Numbered from the stretch's first letter, positions 9,005 to 20,107 are shown. The stretch: 64,000 bases of DNA from Limnephilus marmoratus (GCA_917880885.1 OU862934.1:34084734-34148733), one strand, 5' to 3'. The notes: generated from the letters alone by a model not told the origin. Numbers and translations are program-made.

Positions 9005-12000
9005 ATGAGTCCCCTGCGTGTTTGTACACGATCGCAGGGGGGGGATTCACGAAGATCCAACCCGACGATCGACCCTGGATTTGACGAAGTAGAAACAACC
9101 GGAGTAAAATGTAAGGAGTGCGACAAGGTATTTGCGACTAGTAAAGGAGTTGGGCAGCATATGAAGCTCACACACCCCGTCGCTCACAACGCGGCGATTT
9201 CCGTGAAACGAATTAAAAAGCGTTACACGGAAGAGGAGTTGGGAATTTGGGCACACGAAGAAGCTCGATTGATTGTGGCAGGCTTCCGTGGAAACTTTGC
9301 CATCGAGATGGCGCGATTACGACCGGACCTTTGCAGGACGGTCGATGCCGTCAAGAAACTAAGGCAACCACCTAAGTTTAGAGACGACGTAGATCGCTTC
9401 GTCCGCGAAATTAAATCTACGCCGGTGGCACAAGCCGAAACGCAAGCTGTTAGCCATGATACCAGGCCCGCTACGAGCGGCCCACGTCGAACAGTGACCG
9501 ACGAACGGGAACTCAGGACCTGGGCTCGGGCTGAAGCGTTGATTACCCAAAGGGGTGGTACCCGTCTGATGAATGTCATGCTATTGCAAATGGTCCCGCG
9601 GTACACGCGCACGACTCAAGACCTGAAAAGGATGCGAGCGAGCGTCGCGTACAAGAGGATTCTCGCAGAGATCCTCGCGGACGGTGATGAGACTTTGGCT
9701 GGCAATGAAGTTGAAGAGGAGGCTACACCGCCACCAACCAATTGCGACATGACGGACGTCCGCATGCAGCTAGAACGCCTGTGTGGCGAACTAGCTAAGC
9801 ATGACGGATATAAATGCGGTGAGCTTAGGGACATCGTCACCTTTGCCCTAGCCGGAGAGGACGTCGAGCCACACTTAACCGCCTGGCTGGCTGACGTATT
9901 TCCGGCTCGCGCCCGTCGTGCCGTGATCCGCAATGTTAACCACGAGATCGACGACACTGTGAGTCGAAGAAAGAGGAGGCAACTAGAGAGAAGAAGGAAA
10001 TACCGTCGGACTCAGGCCCGATGGCTGAAAGACCCGGGCTCTATCGCGAGGGAAATCATAAGCGGGAAGGAAGACGCTTCCCAAGACATGCCGGACTTGG
10101 AGGCCTTCGTTGAGGCATGGGAACCGTTGATCGGTGAACCCAGTCAACCATTCAACGAAGAGTCTAGGTTACCCCCAGTCCGAGATGACCTTCGCGCTCT
10201 CATGGAGCGACCGATTACCTTTGATGAGGCGTATGATGCGCGAGTCAAGGTATCTTCAGCCGCGGGTCCCGACGGTATCTCCGCGAGGCAATGGGGGAAA
10301 ACCCCCCGTTGTGTCATCCTATCTCTTCTTAACCTCTTACTCTTTACGGGACATCCCCCAACAGTCTTAACCACCGCAAGGACAATTTTTATAGAGAAAG
10401 GTCAAGCTAGCCCACGAGCTTTAGATTACCGTCCGATCACCGTGCAATCGGTGATCTTAAGGCATTTCCATAAGGTTCTAGCTAGGAGGCTAAACAGAGC
10501 TTTTTTGAACGACAAGAGGCAAAGAGCATTTATCAACACCGACGGAGTTGCGGAGAACCTGTACATAATGCAAACTGTATTATCGGCAGCCCGCAACAAT
10601 ATTAAGTCCGTCCATATGGCAGTTCTTGATGTTTCCAAAGCATTCGACTCGATTAGTCACCAAGCATTGTTGGCCGCCCTCGTGCAACTCGGCTTGCCTA
10701 CTCGATTCGTCGAGTATATAGGCCGGTTGTACGCGGACGCATCAACCGTATTTCAGGTGAAAGGCAGACGTTCTAGCGCTCTAAAGGTCCGTCGCGGTGT
10801 GAGACAAGGCGACCCGTTGTCCCCTCTCCTATTCAATTTTATAATTGATATAGCGTTGAGGGCCCTTCCAAACTATGTCGGCTTTCGTGTGGCGGGGGAG
10901 CGCGCTAGCGCGCTCGCCTTTGCTGACGACGTGTGCCTCGTGGCTTCGACGGCCTCAGGTTTGCAGGCAGCTTTGTCTGCATTCGAGACCGAATTAGCGA
11001 AACGTGGCCTTTATTTGAACGCTGGGAAGAGCCTAACCGTTTCCCTCGAGGCTTCGGGAAGAGAAAAGAAGGTAAAGTCGGTAGAGGGGTCTTTCACCGC
11101 AGGTGGAGCCATTCTACCGTCGGCATCTTCTCTATCGACCTGGAAATACCTGGGCTTACGGTTTGGGCTCCAGGGTGTGACCAATACGGATAAGGTAGTG
11201 ACGGTCTTAGGCGAGCGGCTAGAGCGTATCGGACGTGGGATGCTCAAACCGCAGCAGAGGCTTCGCATTCTAGTCACCTATCTGCTACCATCATTCGTCC
11301 ACGGGTTAGTATTTGGACGGGTGACTGCGAACCTGCTTAAAACCTTAGACCGAATGACAAGAGCCGCCGTAAGAAAGTGGTTACACCTCCCTCACGATAC
11401 CCCGCTGGGCTACTTCCACGCCCCCGTAAATGAGGGTGGAATTGGTATTCCCTGCTTTCTGACAGGAATTCCAATATTAAGAGCAAACCGAATAGTTAAC
11501 ATGAGTCGCTCGGACTTCAATCTTGCGAAAGCTTGTGCGGAGTCCGAGTTCATTCAAAAGCAACTCAGCTGGGCGACTCAGAGAATTCGCGCCAAGGGAG
11601 TAGGGGACTCTCGCGAGTCAAAAGCGTATTACGCAAAACTACTACATGATAGTGTCGACGGCAAAGAGCTAAGTCTCAGCAAGGCAAGCCGGTTTTCCAC
11701 AGATTGGATTCTTCCCAACTGTGAAGGTATTCCGGCGAGAGACTACCGACACTATCATCATGTCCATATAAATGCCCTCCCTACCAAAGTGAGGACCTCT
11801 CGAGGGCGTAGGGGCCCTCAGACGAACGATAGCTTGGGAAGTAATGCACGAGTGCGCTGCCGGGCCGGCTGTATCAACACAGCCGAAACGAATGCTCACG
11901 TCGTGCAAAACTGTCCCAGATCTCACGGAGGTAGGGTAAAGCGGCATGATGCGATATGCGCTAGACTCGCAGGCGCGCTTAACGATGCCGGATGGTCAGT

Positions 12001-12433
12001 AGAGCGGGAGCGGCGGTACAGAACCGCAGATATCAACCTCCAACCAGACATTGTGGCGATACGGGAGGGCGTCCAGGTCATCATGGACGCACAAGTAGTC
12101 AGTGACGGCTGGGGTATCAAAAAGGCACATCGCGAAAAGATCTTGAAATATAGCGGCGATGAGTTGAAGCAAGCCGTGGCCGAGAGACACGGAGGTACAG
12201 TGGACAACGTCGTTACGAAGGCGGTTACCATCTCCTGGCGTGGAGTTTGGCACCCGGATAGCGCGAAGGAGCTTCTCGCTCTTGGCGTTAGCCGGGGTAC
12301 TTTGCGAGGCGTAACGACCCGTGTGCTTTGGGGTTCATTAATGAATTTCCGAAGTTTCATGAATTCCACTTCGATTAATACAGATTACGCTGGGCGCAGA
12401 CACAGAGTCGGGAACAGGGTCGGAGTCGGTTAG
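9005..12433 (+). CDS. R2-2 protein: C2H2, two Myb-like segments, RT, CCHC, RLE
   Basis: A 1142-residue protein, close to the usual R2 length of about 1,100. One C2H2 finger (C36, C39, H52, H57) and two Myb-like segments (about 68-125 and 160-217) should bind 28S DNA. The reverse transcriptase spans about 430-830 with LDVSKAFDS (about 541), GVRQGDPLSP and FADD (about 639-642). A CCHC knuckle (CRAGC...H....C) lies near 950. The restriction-like endonuclease has QPD near 1012, MDAQVV and downstream Lys residues. The enzyme nicks 28S and primes cDNA synthesis from its own RNA. The ATG at 9005 was chosen because the earlier ATG at 8959 is out of frame, although that ATG lies in the context homologous to the starts of R2-1 and R2-3. 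No broken motif is seen. Confidence 0.95.
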   Translation: MSPLRVCTRSQGGDSRRSNPTIDPGFDEVETTGVKCKECDKVFATSKGVGQHMKLTHPVAHNAAISVKRIKKRYTEEELGIWAHEEARLIVAGFRGNFAIEMARLRPDLCRTVDAVKKLRQPPKFRDDVDRFVREIKSTPVAQAETQAVSHDTRPATSGPRRTVTDERELRTWARAEALITQRGGTRLMNVMLLQMVPRYTRTTQDLKRMRASVAYKRILAEILADGDETLAGNEVEEEATPPPTNCDMTDVRMQLERLCGELAKHDGYKCGELRDIVTFALAGEDVEPHLTAWLADVFPARARRAVIRNVNHEIDDTVSRRKRRQLERRRKYRRTQARWLKDPGSIAREIISGKEDASQDMPDLEAFVEAWEPLIGEPSQPFNEESRLPPVRDDLRALMERPITFDEAYDARVKVSSAAGPDGISARQWGKTPRCVILSLLNLLLFTGHPPTVLTTARTIFIEKGQASPRALDYRPITVQSVILRHFHKVLARRLNRAFLNDKRQRAFINTDGVAENLYIMQTVLSAARNNIKSVHMAVLDVSKAFDSISHQALLAALVQLGLPTRFVEYIGRLYADASTVFQVKGRRSSALKVRRGVRQGDPLSPLLFNFIIDIALRALPNYVGFRVAGERASALAFADDVCLVASTASGLQAALSAFETELAKRGLYLNAGKSLTVSLEASGREKKVKSVEGSFTAGGAILPSASSLSTWKYLGLRFGLQGVTNTDKVVTVLGERLERIGRGMLKPQQRLRILVTYLLPSFVHGLVFGRVTANLLKTLDRMTRAAVRKWLHLPHDTPLGYFHAPVNEGGIGIPCFLTGIPILRANRIVNMSRSDFNLAKACAESEFIQKQLSWATQRIRAKGVGDSRESKAYYAKLLHDSVDGKELSLSKASRFSTDWILPNCEGIPARDYRHYHHVHINALPTKVRTSRGRRGPQTNDSLGSNARVRCRAGCINTAETNAHVVQNCPRSHGGRVKRHDAICARLAGALNDAGWSVERERRYRTADINLQPDIVAIREGVQVIMDAQVVSDGWGIKKAHREKILKYSGDELKQAVAERHGGTVDNVVTKAVTISWRGVWHPDSAKELLALGVSRGTLRGVTTRVLWGSLMNFRSFMNSTSINTDYAGRRHRVGNRVGVG

Positions 12434-12694
12434 GATCGGGACACGAATCCCTCAATACGAGCGTGAACGAGCCACGCCATTTATTTTTAGGACCCTGCCT
12501 CCAGAGGGTACTAGTGCTGACGATTAGACTCATTAAAATCAAAATTTTTGTAGTGTGACCGATGGTTGGGGGTCTTAGATCCTATCTCCTTCGGGTTTTC
12601 TAACGCAAGTTAGAGAGCCCGATGGGGAACAAGCGCGCATTAATCTAGATTGATGTTGTATAGTTTAGTCAGCCTGGAGAGTTTTGTATCAACC
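12434..12694 (+). promoter_or_regulatory. R2-2 type 3'UTR
   Basis: Begins GATCGGGACACGAATCCC and ends AACC before TAGCC. It is nearly identical to the R2-5 3'UTR (35657-35917), and a fragment resembling its start is found at 42255-42335. It differs from the R2-1/3/4 3'UTR, so two protein-RNA recognition pairs coexist in one array. Confidence 0.65.
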
Positions 12695-12752
<58 letters not shown>

Positions 12753-12753
12753 A

Positions 12754-12784
<31 letters not shown>

Positions 12785-12811
12785 TGCCAAGGGAACGGGC
12801 TTGGGAGAATC

Positions 12812-12849
<38 letters not shown>

Positions 12850-13019
12850 TGGTATTGTAAGGTGACATGAGGGGTGCAGAATAAGTGGGAGGCGGGAGCA
12901 ATTCCTCCAAACGTGAAATACCACTACTTTCATCGTTTCGTTACTTACTCAGTTGGGCGGAGAACGTCCGACTGTCTAATTAAAACAAAACATTGCGATG
13001 GCCCTCGCGGGTGTTGACG

Positions 13020-13053
<34 letters not shown>

Positions 13054-13070
13054 TGTGAAGAAATTCAATT

Positions 13071-13110
<40 letters not shown>
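12695..13110 (+). rRNA. Chimeric 28S mini-unit 2
   Basis: Same composition and same internal junction as unit 1 (near 12963), differing by at least one base (CAGCGGGGAAAG here, CAGCGGAGAAAG in unit 1). It is complete from TAGCC to CTCTCTTAA. Confidence 0.92.
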
Positions 13111-13131
13111 TTGTAATCTTAATCTTAATCT

Positions 13132-13208
13132 GGGATTCGAAGACGCAACCACCTCCTCGTGGTGAATCCTGGGTAGCGGGGCTTCGGCGACCGCGAGCTA
13201 AGAGTTGC
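13132..13208 (+). ncRNA. HDV-like ribozyme of R2-3
   Basis: P1 GGATTC/GAATCC and P2 CGCAAC/GTTGCG pair perfectly, P3 is CAC-CTCCTC-GTG and P4 GCGG/CCGC. Compared with R2-2 the P1 G-U pair becomes A-U and the P2 U-A closing pair becomes C-G, both compensating. A 21-nt T/A-rich stretch (13111-13131) separates 28S from the predicted cut. Confidence 0.85.
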
Positions 13209-13715
13209 GAGTTCCCGTAGTAGTGTTAGCCGGGACATAAAACAATAGCACACTAATAATCCCATATGGCGGTTGACAACCGCAAGTCAAACAGGAGCCG
13301 GCCGGCTTGGGTGGTAGAAGGTAACCCGTCGGAAGCTTTTCTGAAGAGGGTCTGTCTTTCCATAGAGCGGTAACATCTTTTCCGAGAACAAATCCTGTCC
13401 CTGGCCTAAGACTGAGTACGATGGGTCGAGCATTACAGGGCGTCCATTAGGATGTTCGACCTAGTGAGGCGAGAGTTAGATTGTAGTTTCCTTGGGAACT
13501 CGGCGACTAGAATCTAATTTTCTCCAGGACCAGCAACACATCCCCGAGTGCCGGGATCTAAATATGTGCACACCGGTAGATTCCACGCTGGACTACCAAC
13601 TCTAATCGGACAAGAGTATTTTATAGTATTTTATTTTTTACTTCTTTAAAACATTTTCTTTTTTATAATCCTTTATATAATGTATGTTTATGTATATGTG
13701 TGTTTGTAAGTATTT

Positions 13716-14692
13716 TGTAACATATCTATTTCGCGAGTAGGTACTGCTTAAAGCAGGTACTGTTTATTGTCTATTAATTTTTTTATTTTTTATTTAACTT
13801 TGTTGGTTGGCGAAACTGCAACGACACCGGAAACGGGCGTTCGGGGGAAAGATGGCGGAGGACATAACGTAGATTTTGTGTGCGGGAGGAGATTTTCGGG
13901 GCGATTGGGATTATGGCGGGTGTTACAAAGGCGATGTAGCCTAAAAAGTTCGTTTATACACGTCACGTGAGTGTGTGACAACTCTAATGGCCCTGTAGCC
14001 GATTTATTTTGTTGAATCCCTCGCCGGATGCCGCGAGATAATGTTGTCCGCGTGCTGATGTTTTTGACACCAAATTCAACGGGTGATCAACTGCCCGCTA
14101 GGATTCTTGCCTGGTGAATCCTTTGGCCGATGAGGTTCCTTCATGCCGCTTGATGGGTGAGGACCTTCCGTGCTCTTTTTGTTGGGTGAATTCCCTTTAC
14201 TGATGAAGCGGCTCCTAGCCTTTGTTGTACCTTTGGGCCGGTGAGATTCCCCATGCCGCCTGATGGATGGAGGCTCAACCGAGCTTTTTGTGTTGGGAGG
14301 ACTCCCTTTAACCAAACCCCCCATGACGTGTGGAACGGCGTTTTGGGGTTTGCTGATGACGATCGCTGTTGAGGATTGCTCTACACGACTGGAAGAGAGT
14401 CACGACGACGAGACGTACGCGCTTCTGATAACCAACCGTAATTTTAACATAACTCTCTCTCTCCAAATCTGATAGATGCCAAAGGTATTTGTGTTTCTTT
14501 TTTTACATTTCTTTGATGTCATTTGCAAAGAGCAATAAAGCCGTTTTTTTTACATTTCACTAGAAAATACTTTCATTTATTTATATGCATGATCTCTGAT
14601 CCCTATTTCCACCATCCTGAGATGGAAGTTCTTTATGCTCTGGGAGGCTGTCGGATGACAAAGGTGGGTAACCTACATTACTTGGTATTACA
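13716..14692 (+). repeat. 5' LTR of the LARD-like element
   Basis: TG...CA repeat of 977 bp. It holds a degenerate internal repeat around 14100-14320 (GGTGA/GATG units of about 110-120 bp) and an AATAAAG near 14533 that could be the polyadenylation signal. Short frames inside it occur in both LTR copies and carry no recognisable domain. Confidence 0.85.
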
Positions 14693-17600
14693 TTTGCGCC
14701 CAACGAAAAATTTTTTTAAATATATTAAACAGGTGTTCGGAAGGGTATTTATAGATCATGCATATATCTATAAGAATAGTCTTATTTAATGTTATATAAT
14801 TTGTCTGCTTTTTACGATGTCATTTTACAACTCATCAGTGTGTGGGTAGTAAGTTAGTTATTTGCAATTATGCATTTGAACTTGTTGATTATCAAAGTTT
14901 GACGTTTAGTTATATCTATTGCCATATATAAAAAATGTGCGTGTTAATATATTGTTTCTCGCAATTTAATGTACATTGGTACCAGTGACAGCTTGAATAA
15001 TTTTCAGCGAAAAATATTCTCTTTTCTGGCAATACTGGATTTAAGTGTCAGTTGTCAAAACATCATAACAATTGTTGTGTTTTGTTTTCGCAAATAAGAA
15101 GATACGTTATATTGTGAAAGGGTTTTGTACATTAATTGGATATACTATTAAGAATTTACAAGGGAAGACGATGTGGATTCTTTTTATAATTTTTCGCGAA
15201 AAAACTTGCTTTGTTTTGAGGGAATTTTAGTTCCGGTGATCCATTGGCTTTACACGGTGTCCGGTGAGCTACATACATTATAAAATGTCCGGTGAGCTAC
15301 ATACATAAAAAATTTTTTTTTTTTTTTTTTGGAAAATAATTTTGATTTTTTTTTTCTAATAATTTTTTTTTTTTTTAAATAAGATAATTTGTTTACAGGG
15401 TGTCCGGTACTTAGTGCAATAAAAATTTTACGAATTTAATTCATATTATATTATTTTATTTGTCTTTTTGCAGCGACAACAACTTTCGTCAACAATAACA
15501 AAGATGCGTTATTACTATTTTGAGGGCATTTTTAACAACTATTATGGAAATTGTTTTGAATAAATTGAACACTTTTATTGTCAATCGTGACATGTTCATA
15601 GGTTTGTTAAATTTTATATAATTACAGGCATTATATTTTTGCAGTTTTGTGGACTTAGAGAATTCATAATTTTTTCTTTTTGAAAAAATTTTTTTTTTTT
15701 TGGTGTGGACATTGATGCTGTTTAACTTGGGTTCTTGTGTTTCCTGCCGTGCTTTAAGTACCGCAAGATTCATTTTATAACACCCAAGTTAAGACATCAT
15801 TTTTTTGGATTATGGGAGTACACGGCCCCCGGCCACCCTTCCTAATCCTATTTTTTTTTGTGTTCCACCGTGTAATGTCGCGAGTTCGTTCGGGAATTGT
15901 CGATTTGTGTTTTTTTACAATCCCAACAGCACGCATCCAATCATATTACTCCTTTTCTTTAAAACGAGTTGTGGTTGCATATCACATTACTACTGAATTC
16001 TCGAATCAAGTCTCATTATACACAACCTCGCCTGTAATTTTTCTATACCTATCGAGCTATTGGAAAGACCAGTTCATTTTTGTTTTGCCCTAACATCCAG
16101 TAAACTCAGCTTTTGATAAAAAAAAAAATTTCACAAAAATTTCCTCAATCTTGCTTCCTCAATTTAATTTTTTTCTTTAAATTCTTCGGAATTTTTTTTC
16201 TATAGGAGACGTCGTTTACAATGAATGTCGTTTCCTCTGATCCGTGTGATCAGTGGCGCCCAATATTTTGTCTAAGTCATATTTTGTAATTGACTTAGTC
16301 TTTGACGAGATTTTTTTTTATTTAAACTCTAAATAATTTTTTTGTATGAAATGAGTTGTTTCGCCTTCCTTATAGGCTACAATTATACTTACACACTGAT
16401 GCGTTCGTAAAACAATAGGTTATGTTGTACTGTTTTAGCGTTTAAGTCTGAATCCTTCTTTTCAAGTTCGTTGGAATTTTCTCCCGAATAATGACTTTCC
16501 AAGCACTTGGAAAGAATGATTCAAAACTTCTGTTTATGAGAGATTTGAGCGACTTTCTTATGTACAGATTGTTAAAATTTCAACAATTAGTGATTAAGTA
16601 AAGTTTTTCTTAAATATACCATAGCTATGTTAAATAGATTAAGTCTGGTATAACTTTCCTTAAAGTCAGTTAGTTAAGTTTGTTAAGAATATTTGTTAAG
16701 AAATTTTTTTTTCTTGTCACAAACAAAGGTGGTACTGCTCTGGCATACCTACCCATTAAAGTAACTCATATTTGAAGTTTATCACCTTACCTCTAATACA
16801 GGAAAGTGTATTTTGTCTTTTAGTTTTAAGTTAACATTAAGCATTTACATATATAGGTCTCTCACTGCTTAAACCAGTGTTGTACTGCTAATTTTGTCCA
16901 CTAGTGTCGTTCATTTGGATATTGTTCGATCACACCTTATCTAGTGTCGATTATCTAATAAGTATATTCGATCACCAAAATATCATTGTTTGTTCAAGAA
17001 ATTTATGACTTTTCACTTACTTGATGTATTAAGTGTTATTTTTTGAAGAAATGCCACCTGAGTTTATCTTCAGTCTTTTCTTGCACAAGCAACGTCCTCT
17101 GAGGATGGTTTATAATAGTTACATCTTGTATTTTTGTATAAAATCAAGAGTACTTTTTGAGGTTCACTTTTTTAATAGCTAGGTGTTTTGTTTAATTTTA
17201 ATCCCTAAGCTCTAAGCCTAACATTCTAGATCCTGTTTTGCTTCTGTGTTCCTAATGAATTTTTTCATAATTTTGATGGATAGGTAATAGAAATATGTAA
17301 ACCCTAATCTAACCTCTTTTATAGATAGGTAGTGCCTCGGTATTGTAAAACCTGATCTTAACTGTTTGACAGATAGGTATGTCTTTACATATAAACCCTA
17401 CTCTGACCACTTTGTAATTGACAGTTTTTTATAAAACTTGTTATACGATGGACAAGTAATAATTGTATTATACTTGATCTGATTTTTTTTTGACAGATAG
17501 GTATGTCTTTACATATAAACCCTACTCTGACCACTTTGTAATTGACAGTTTTTTATAAAACTTGTTATACGATGGACAAGTAATAATTGTATTATACTTG

Positions 17601-18193
17601 ATCTGATTTTTTTTGACAGATAGGTATGTCTTTACATATAAACCCTACTCTGACCACTTTGTAATTGACAGTTTTTTTATAAAAATTGAATGAGTTAATT
17701 CTGTATATTTGTTTATACCTTGGTCTAGTTTTAGTTGATAATTTAAGACGCGTTGAGTATAATATCTGTGACGTAACTTTTTTCAAATATCACTTTTGAT
17801 TAGAATATAAGGATAGAGAGAGAGAGTTATTTTTTTTATGTTAATAATAACTAAGTGTTGCTTTTTTCTATAAATGAAAGTGGGAGCTTGAATTCTCCAT
17901 ACTCACTAGTGTTTTCTTGAGAGATTGTCTCTCGTCATGTGAGTAACGTGTTGGTAATCTTACAAGCGAGCTTGTAAAAGTGGAGGTATTACCTCATTTT
18001 CTATGTTTTTTTTTTTTTTGTACACCATTCTGTGAATGGGTTTGCTACTTTAATATGTTTTACGTTTATGTTTTCTGATACTATGTTGTGTTATTTTTCT
18101 TTAACAGATGTGGAAAGAGAGAGTCGTGTTGGGCGGTGTCCTAATAATTTTACTTCACTTCGCGGCGTAAAATTTTCGGGGGTTGCGGGGAAA
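14693..18193 (+). other. Non-coding interior of the LARD-like element
   Basis: AT-rich, starting with the primer-binding site and ending with the polypurine tract. A 123-124 bp unit recurs about 2.5 times (units begin at 17368, 17492 and 17615), and a GTGTCCGGTGAGCTACATAC unit is partly repeated near 15259-15306. No frame above about 95 codons and no retroviral-type domain were seen. Confidence 0.7.
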
Positions 18194-19170
18194 TGTAACA
18201 TATCTATTTCGCGAGTAGGTACTGCTTAAAGCAGGTACTGTTTATTGTCTATTAATTTTTTTATTTTTTATTTAACTTTGTTGGTTGGCGAAACTGCAAC
18301 GACACCGGAAACGGGCGTTCGGGGGAAAGATGGCGGAGGACATAACGTAGATTTTGTGTGCGGGAGGAGATTTTCGGGGCGATTGGGATTATGGCGGGTG
18401 TTACAAAGGCGATGTAGCCTAAAAAGTTCGTTTATACACGTCACGTGAGTGTGTGACAACTCTAATGGCCCTGTAGCCGATTTATTTTGTTGAATCCCTC
18501 GCCGGATGCCGCGAGATAATGTTGTCCGCGTGCTGATGTTTTTGACACCAAATTCAACGGGTGATCAACTGCCCGCTAGGATTCTTGCCTGGTGAATCCT
18601 TTGGCCGATGAGGTTCCTTCATGCCGCTTGATGGGTGAGGACCTTCCGTGCTCTTTTTGTTGGGTGAATTCCCTTTACTGATGAAGCGGCTCCTAGCCTT
18701 TGTTGTACCTTTGGGCCGGTGAGATTCCCCATGCCGCCTGATGGATGGAGGCTCAACCGAGCTTTTTGTGTTGGGAGGACTCCCTTTAACCAAACCCCCC
18801 ATGACGTGTGGAACGGCGTTTTGGGGTTTGCTGATGACGATCGCTGTTGAGGATTGCTCTACACGACTGGAAGAGAGTCACGACGACGAGACGTACGCGC
18901 TTCTGATAACCAACCGTAATTTTAACATAACTCTCTCTCTCCAAATCTGATAGATGCCAAAGGTATTTGTGTTTCTTTTTTTACATTTCTTTGATGTCAT
19001 TTGCAAAGAGCAATAAAGCCGTTTTTTTTACATTTCACTAGAAAATACTTTCATTTATTTATATGCATGATCTCTGATCCCTATTTCCACCATCCTGAGA
19101 TGGAAGTTCTTTATGCTCTGGGAGGCTGTCGGATGACAAAGGTGGGTAACCTACATTACTTGGTATTACA
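18194..19170 (+). repeat. 3' LTR of the LARD-like element
   Basis: Direct copy of 13716-14692 at an offset of 4478 bp, preceded by GGGGAAA and ending TTACA. Confidence 0.85.
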
Positions 19171-19500
19171 TTTTATTACAATTTATATGTAGTTATATAT
19201 GTGTATATATATATATTTGTGTATGTATATGCATTTGTATGTGAATGTGCTTACGTATACATATATCTTGTTATATTTTACCTTAAATATTTTTATCTTT
19301 TTTCTTTCTCTTGTTTCTAATATCTTATAATTTCGATTTCAAACCTATATTCTGTTCTAGCTCTCACACTGTATAACTTATATCATGTATGATTACCTTA
19401 ACACGGGCATTAGCCTAGTATGGTAATCAAGAAAAAAATATAAAAGTGTACTTTCAAAAATTGTATGAAATAAAAAAAAATAAAAAAAAAAAAAAAAAAA

Positions 19501-20107
19501 AGTATAACTATGTCCGCCTTGGATAACTTGGATCAAGGGACCCCCAGGGTCTCAGACGGCGCTCGCGCCGTCATGGCCAACAGCCAAGCCCGAAATCACC
19601 CGGGCAAGAAATAGGCGATGAATACGAGTTCGTGAAGCAAACTGATCGCTATCATATCCTGAAGCATGCAGGATATAATCTTTTCAAATGTCAACCTCAG
19701 GGGATTAAATCCCAAAATCTTTTCAAATGTCAACCTCAGGGGGCCGCATGCGCGGAAGCGTATGCGGCCCCCTCTTTCTATGTAAATTTTTTTTTTCTTT
19801 TTTTTTTTTTTTTTATCTCTTTGGCGAAACTCCCCGGTTTTAAAATTAACTTCGCACGCGATCGCGCTAAAATCAACCGGGGGGGCTTAACCTAGCTTTC
19901 TCACATACATTAAATCTTAGGATCGACTCGACTCTAATCGGACAAGAGTATAACTATGTCCGCCTTGGATAACTTGGATCAAGGGACCCCCAAGGTCCCA
20001 GATGGCGCTCGCGCCGTCATGGCCAACAGCCAAGCCCAGCCGCGTAATGTGGGGGTCTTAAATAATGGGATTAGGCTCCCCAGGGGGGGTCCTAAAAGAA
20101 AACAAGC
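19501..20107 (+). promoter_or_regulatory. R2-3 leader with a 446-bp tandem duplication
   Basis: The block AGTATAACTATGTCCGCC, the TTGGATCAAGGGACCCCC element, a GGCGCTCGCGCC hairpin and GGCCAACAGCCAAGCCC appear at 19501-19590 and again at 19947-20040. Between them lies sequence homologous to R2-2 8460-8740, including the GNRA hairpin. A short unit (AATCTTTTCAAATGTCAACC) is itself repeated at about 19677 and 19718. Confidence 0.7.
19739..19772 (+). ncRNA. Conserved hairpin with GGAA loop (R2-3 copy)
   Basis: GGGGGCCGCATGCGC, loop GGAA, GCGTATGCGGCCCCC. Relative to R2-2 8581-8612 the base of the stem changed on both strands (GGAG/CTCC to GGGGG/CCCCC) and a GNRA loop is kept. Confidence 0.7.

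Larger units (their letters stand above)
7497..12694 (+). mobile_element. R2-2, full-length R2 with intact ORF
   Basis: Lies between CTCTCTTAA and TAGCCAAATG. It has a 14-nt non-28S stretch (7497-7510), a ribozyme (7511-7587), an unusually long 5'UTR of about 1.4 kb, a single uninterrupted 1142-codon frame and a 261-nt 3'UTR unlike that of R2-1/3/4. The coding lineage is clearly distinct from R2-1/3/4 and almost identical to R2-5. It is the best candidate here for an active R2. Confidence 0.95.
13716..19170 (+). mobile_element. Non-coding LTR retrotransposon (LARD-like)
   Basis: Two 977-bp direct repeats (13716-14692 and 18194-19170) start TGTAA and end TTACA. I saw no difference between them in the stretches compared. 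Just inside the left repeat is TTGCGCCCAACG (14694-14705), 11 of 12 matching the insect tRNA-Lys primer-binding consensus TGGCGCCCAACG. Immediately before the right repeat is the purine tract GGGGAAA (18187-18193). The 3.5-kb interior has no gag, protease, RT, RNase H or integrase and no long frame, so it must have moved with proteins from another element. Flanks ATTT and TTTT give at best an imperfect 4-bp duplication. Matching LTRs imply a recent insertion. Confidence 0.85.
13621..19500 (+). mobile_element. Poly(A)-tailed short retroelement carrying a nested LTR element
   Basis: R2 leader sequence is split at GACAAGAGTAT and continues after a long A-run with AGTATAACTATG, giving an AGTAT target duplication (13616-13620 and 19501-19505). 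Without the nested LTR element the insertion is about 425 bp (13621-13715 plus 19171-19500), AT-rich and poly(A)-tailed. That fits a SINE or a 5'-truncated LINE tail. No coding motif is visible in it. Confidence 0.65.

Noticed and set aside
14160..14260. Hammerhead ribozyme in the LTR (CTGATGA at about 14197)
   Set aside because: No GAAA core at the right distance and no paired stems; probably chance within a degenerate repeat.
14076..14324. 82-codon minus-strand frame present in both LTRs
   Set aside because: Low-complexity Pro/Ser/Lys repeat mirroring the LTR internal repeat. Its presence in both LTRs follows from LTR duplication, not selection.
13712..19174. A 4-bp target duplication for the LARD-like element
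   Set aside because: ATTT and TTTT differ at one base in T-rich surroundings, so I do not claim a duplication.
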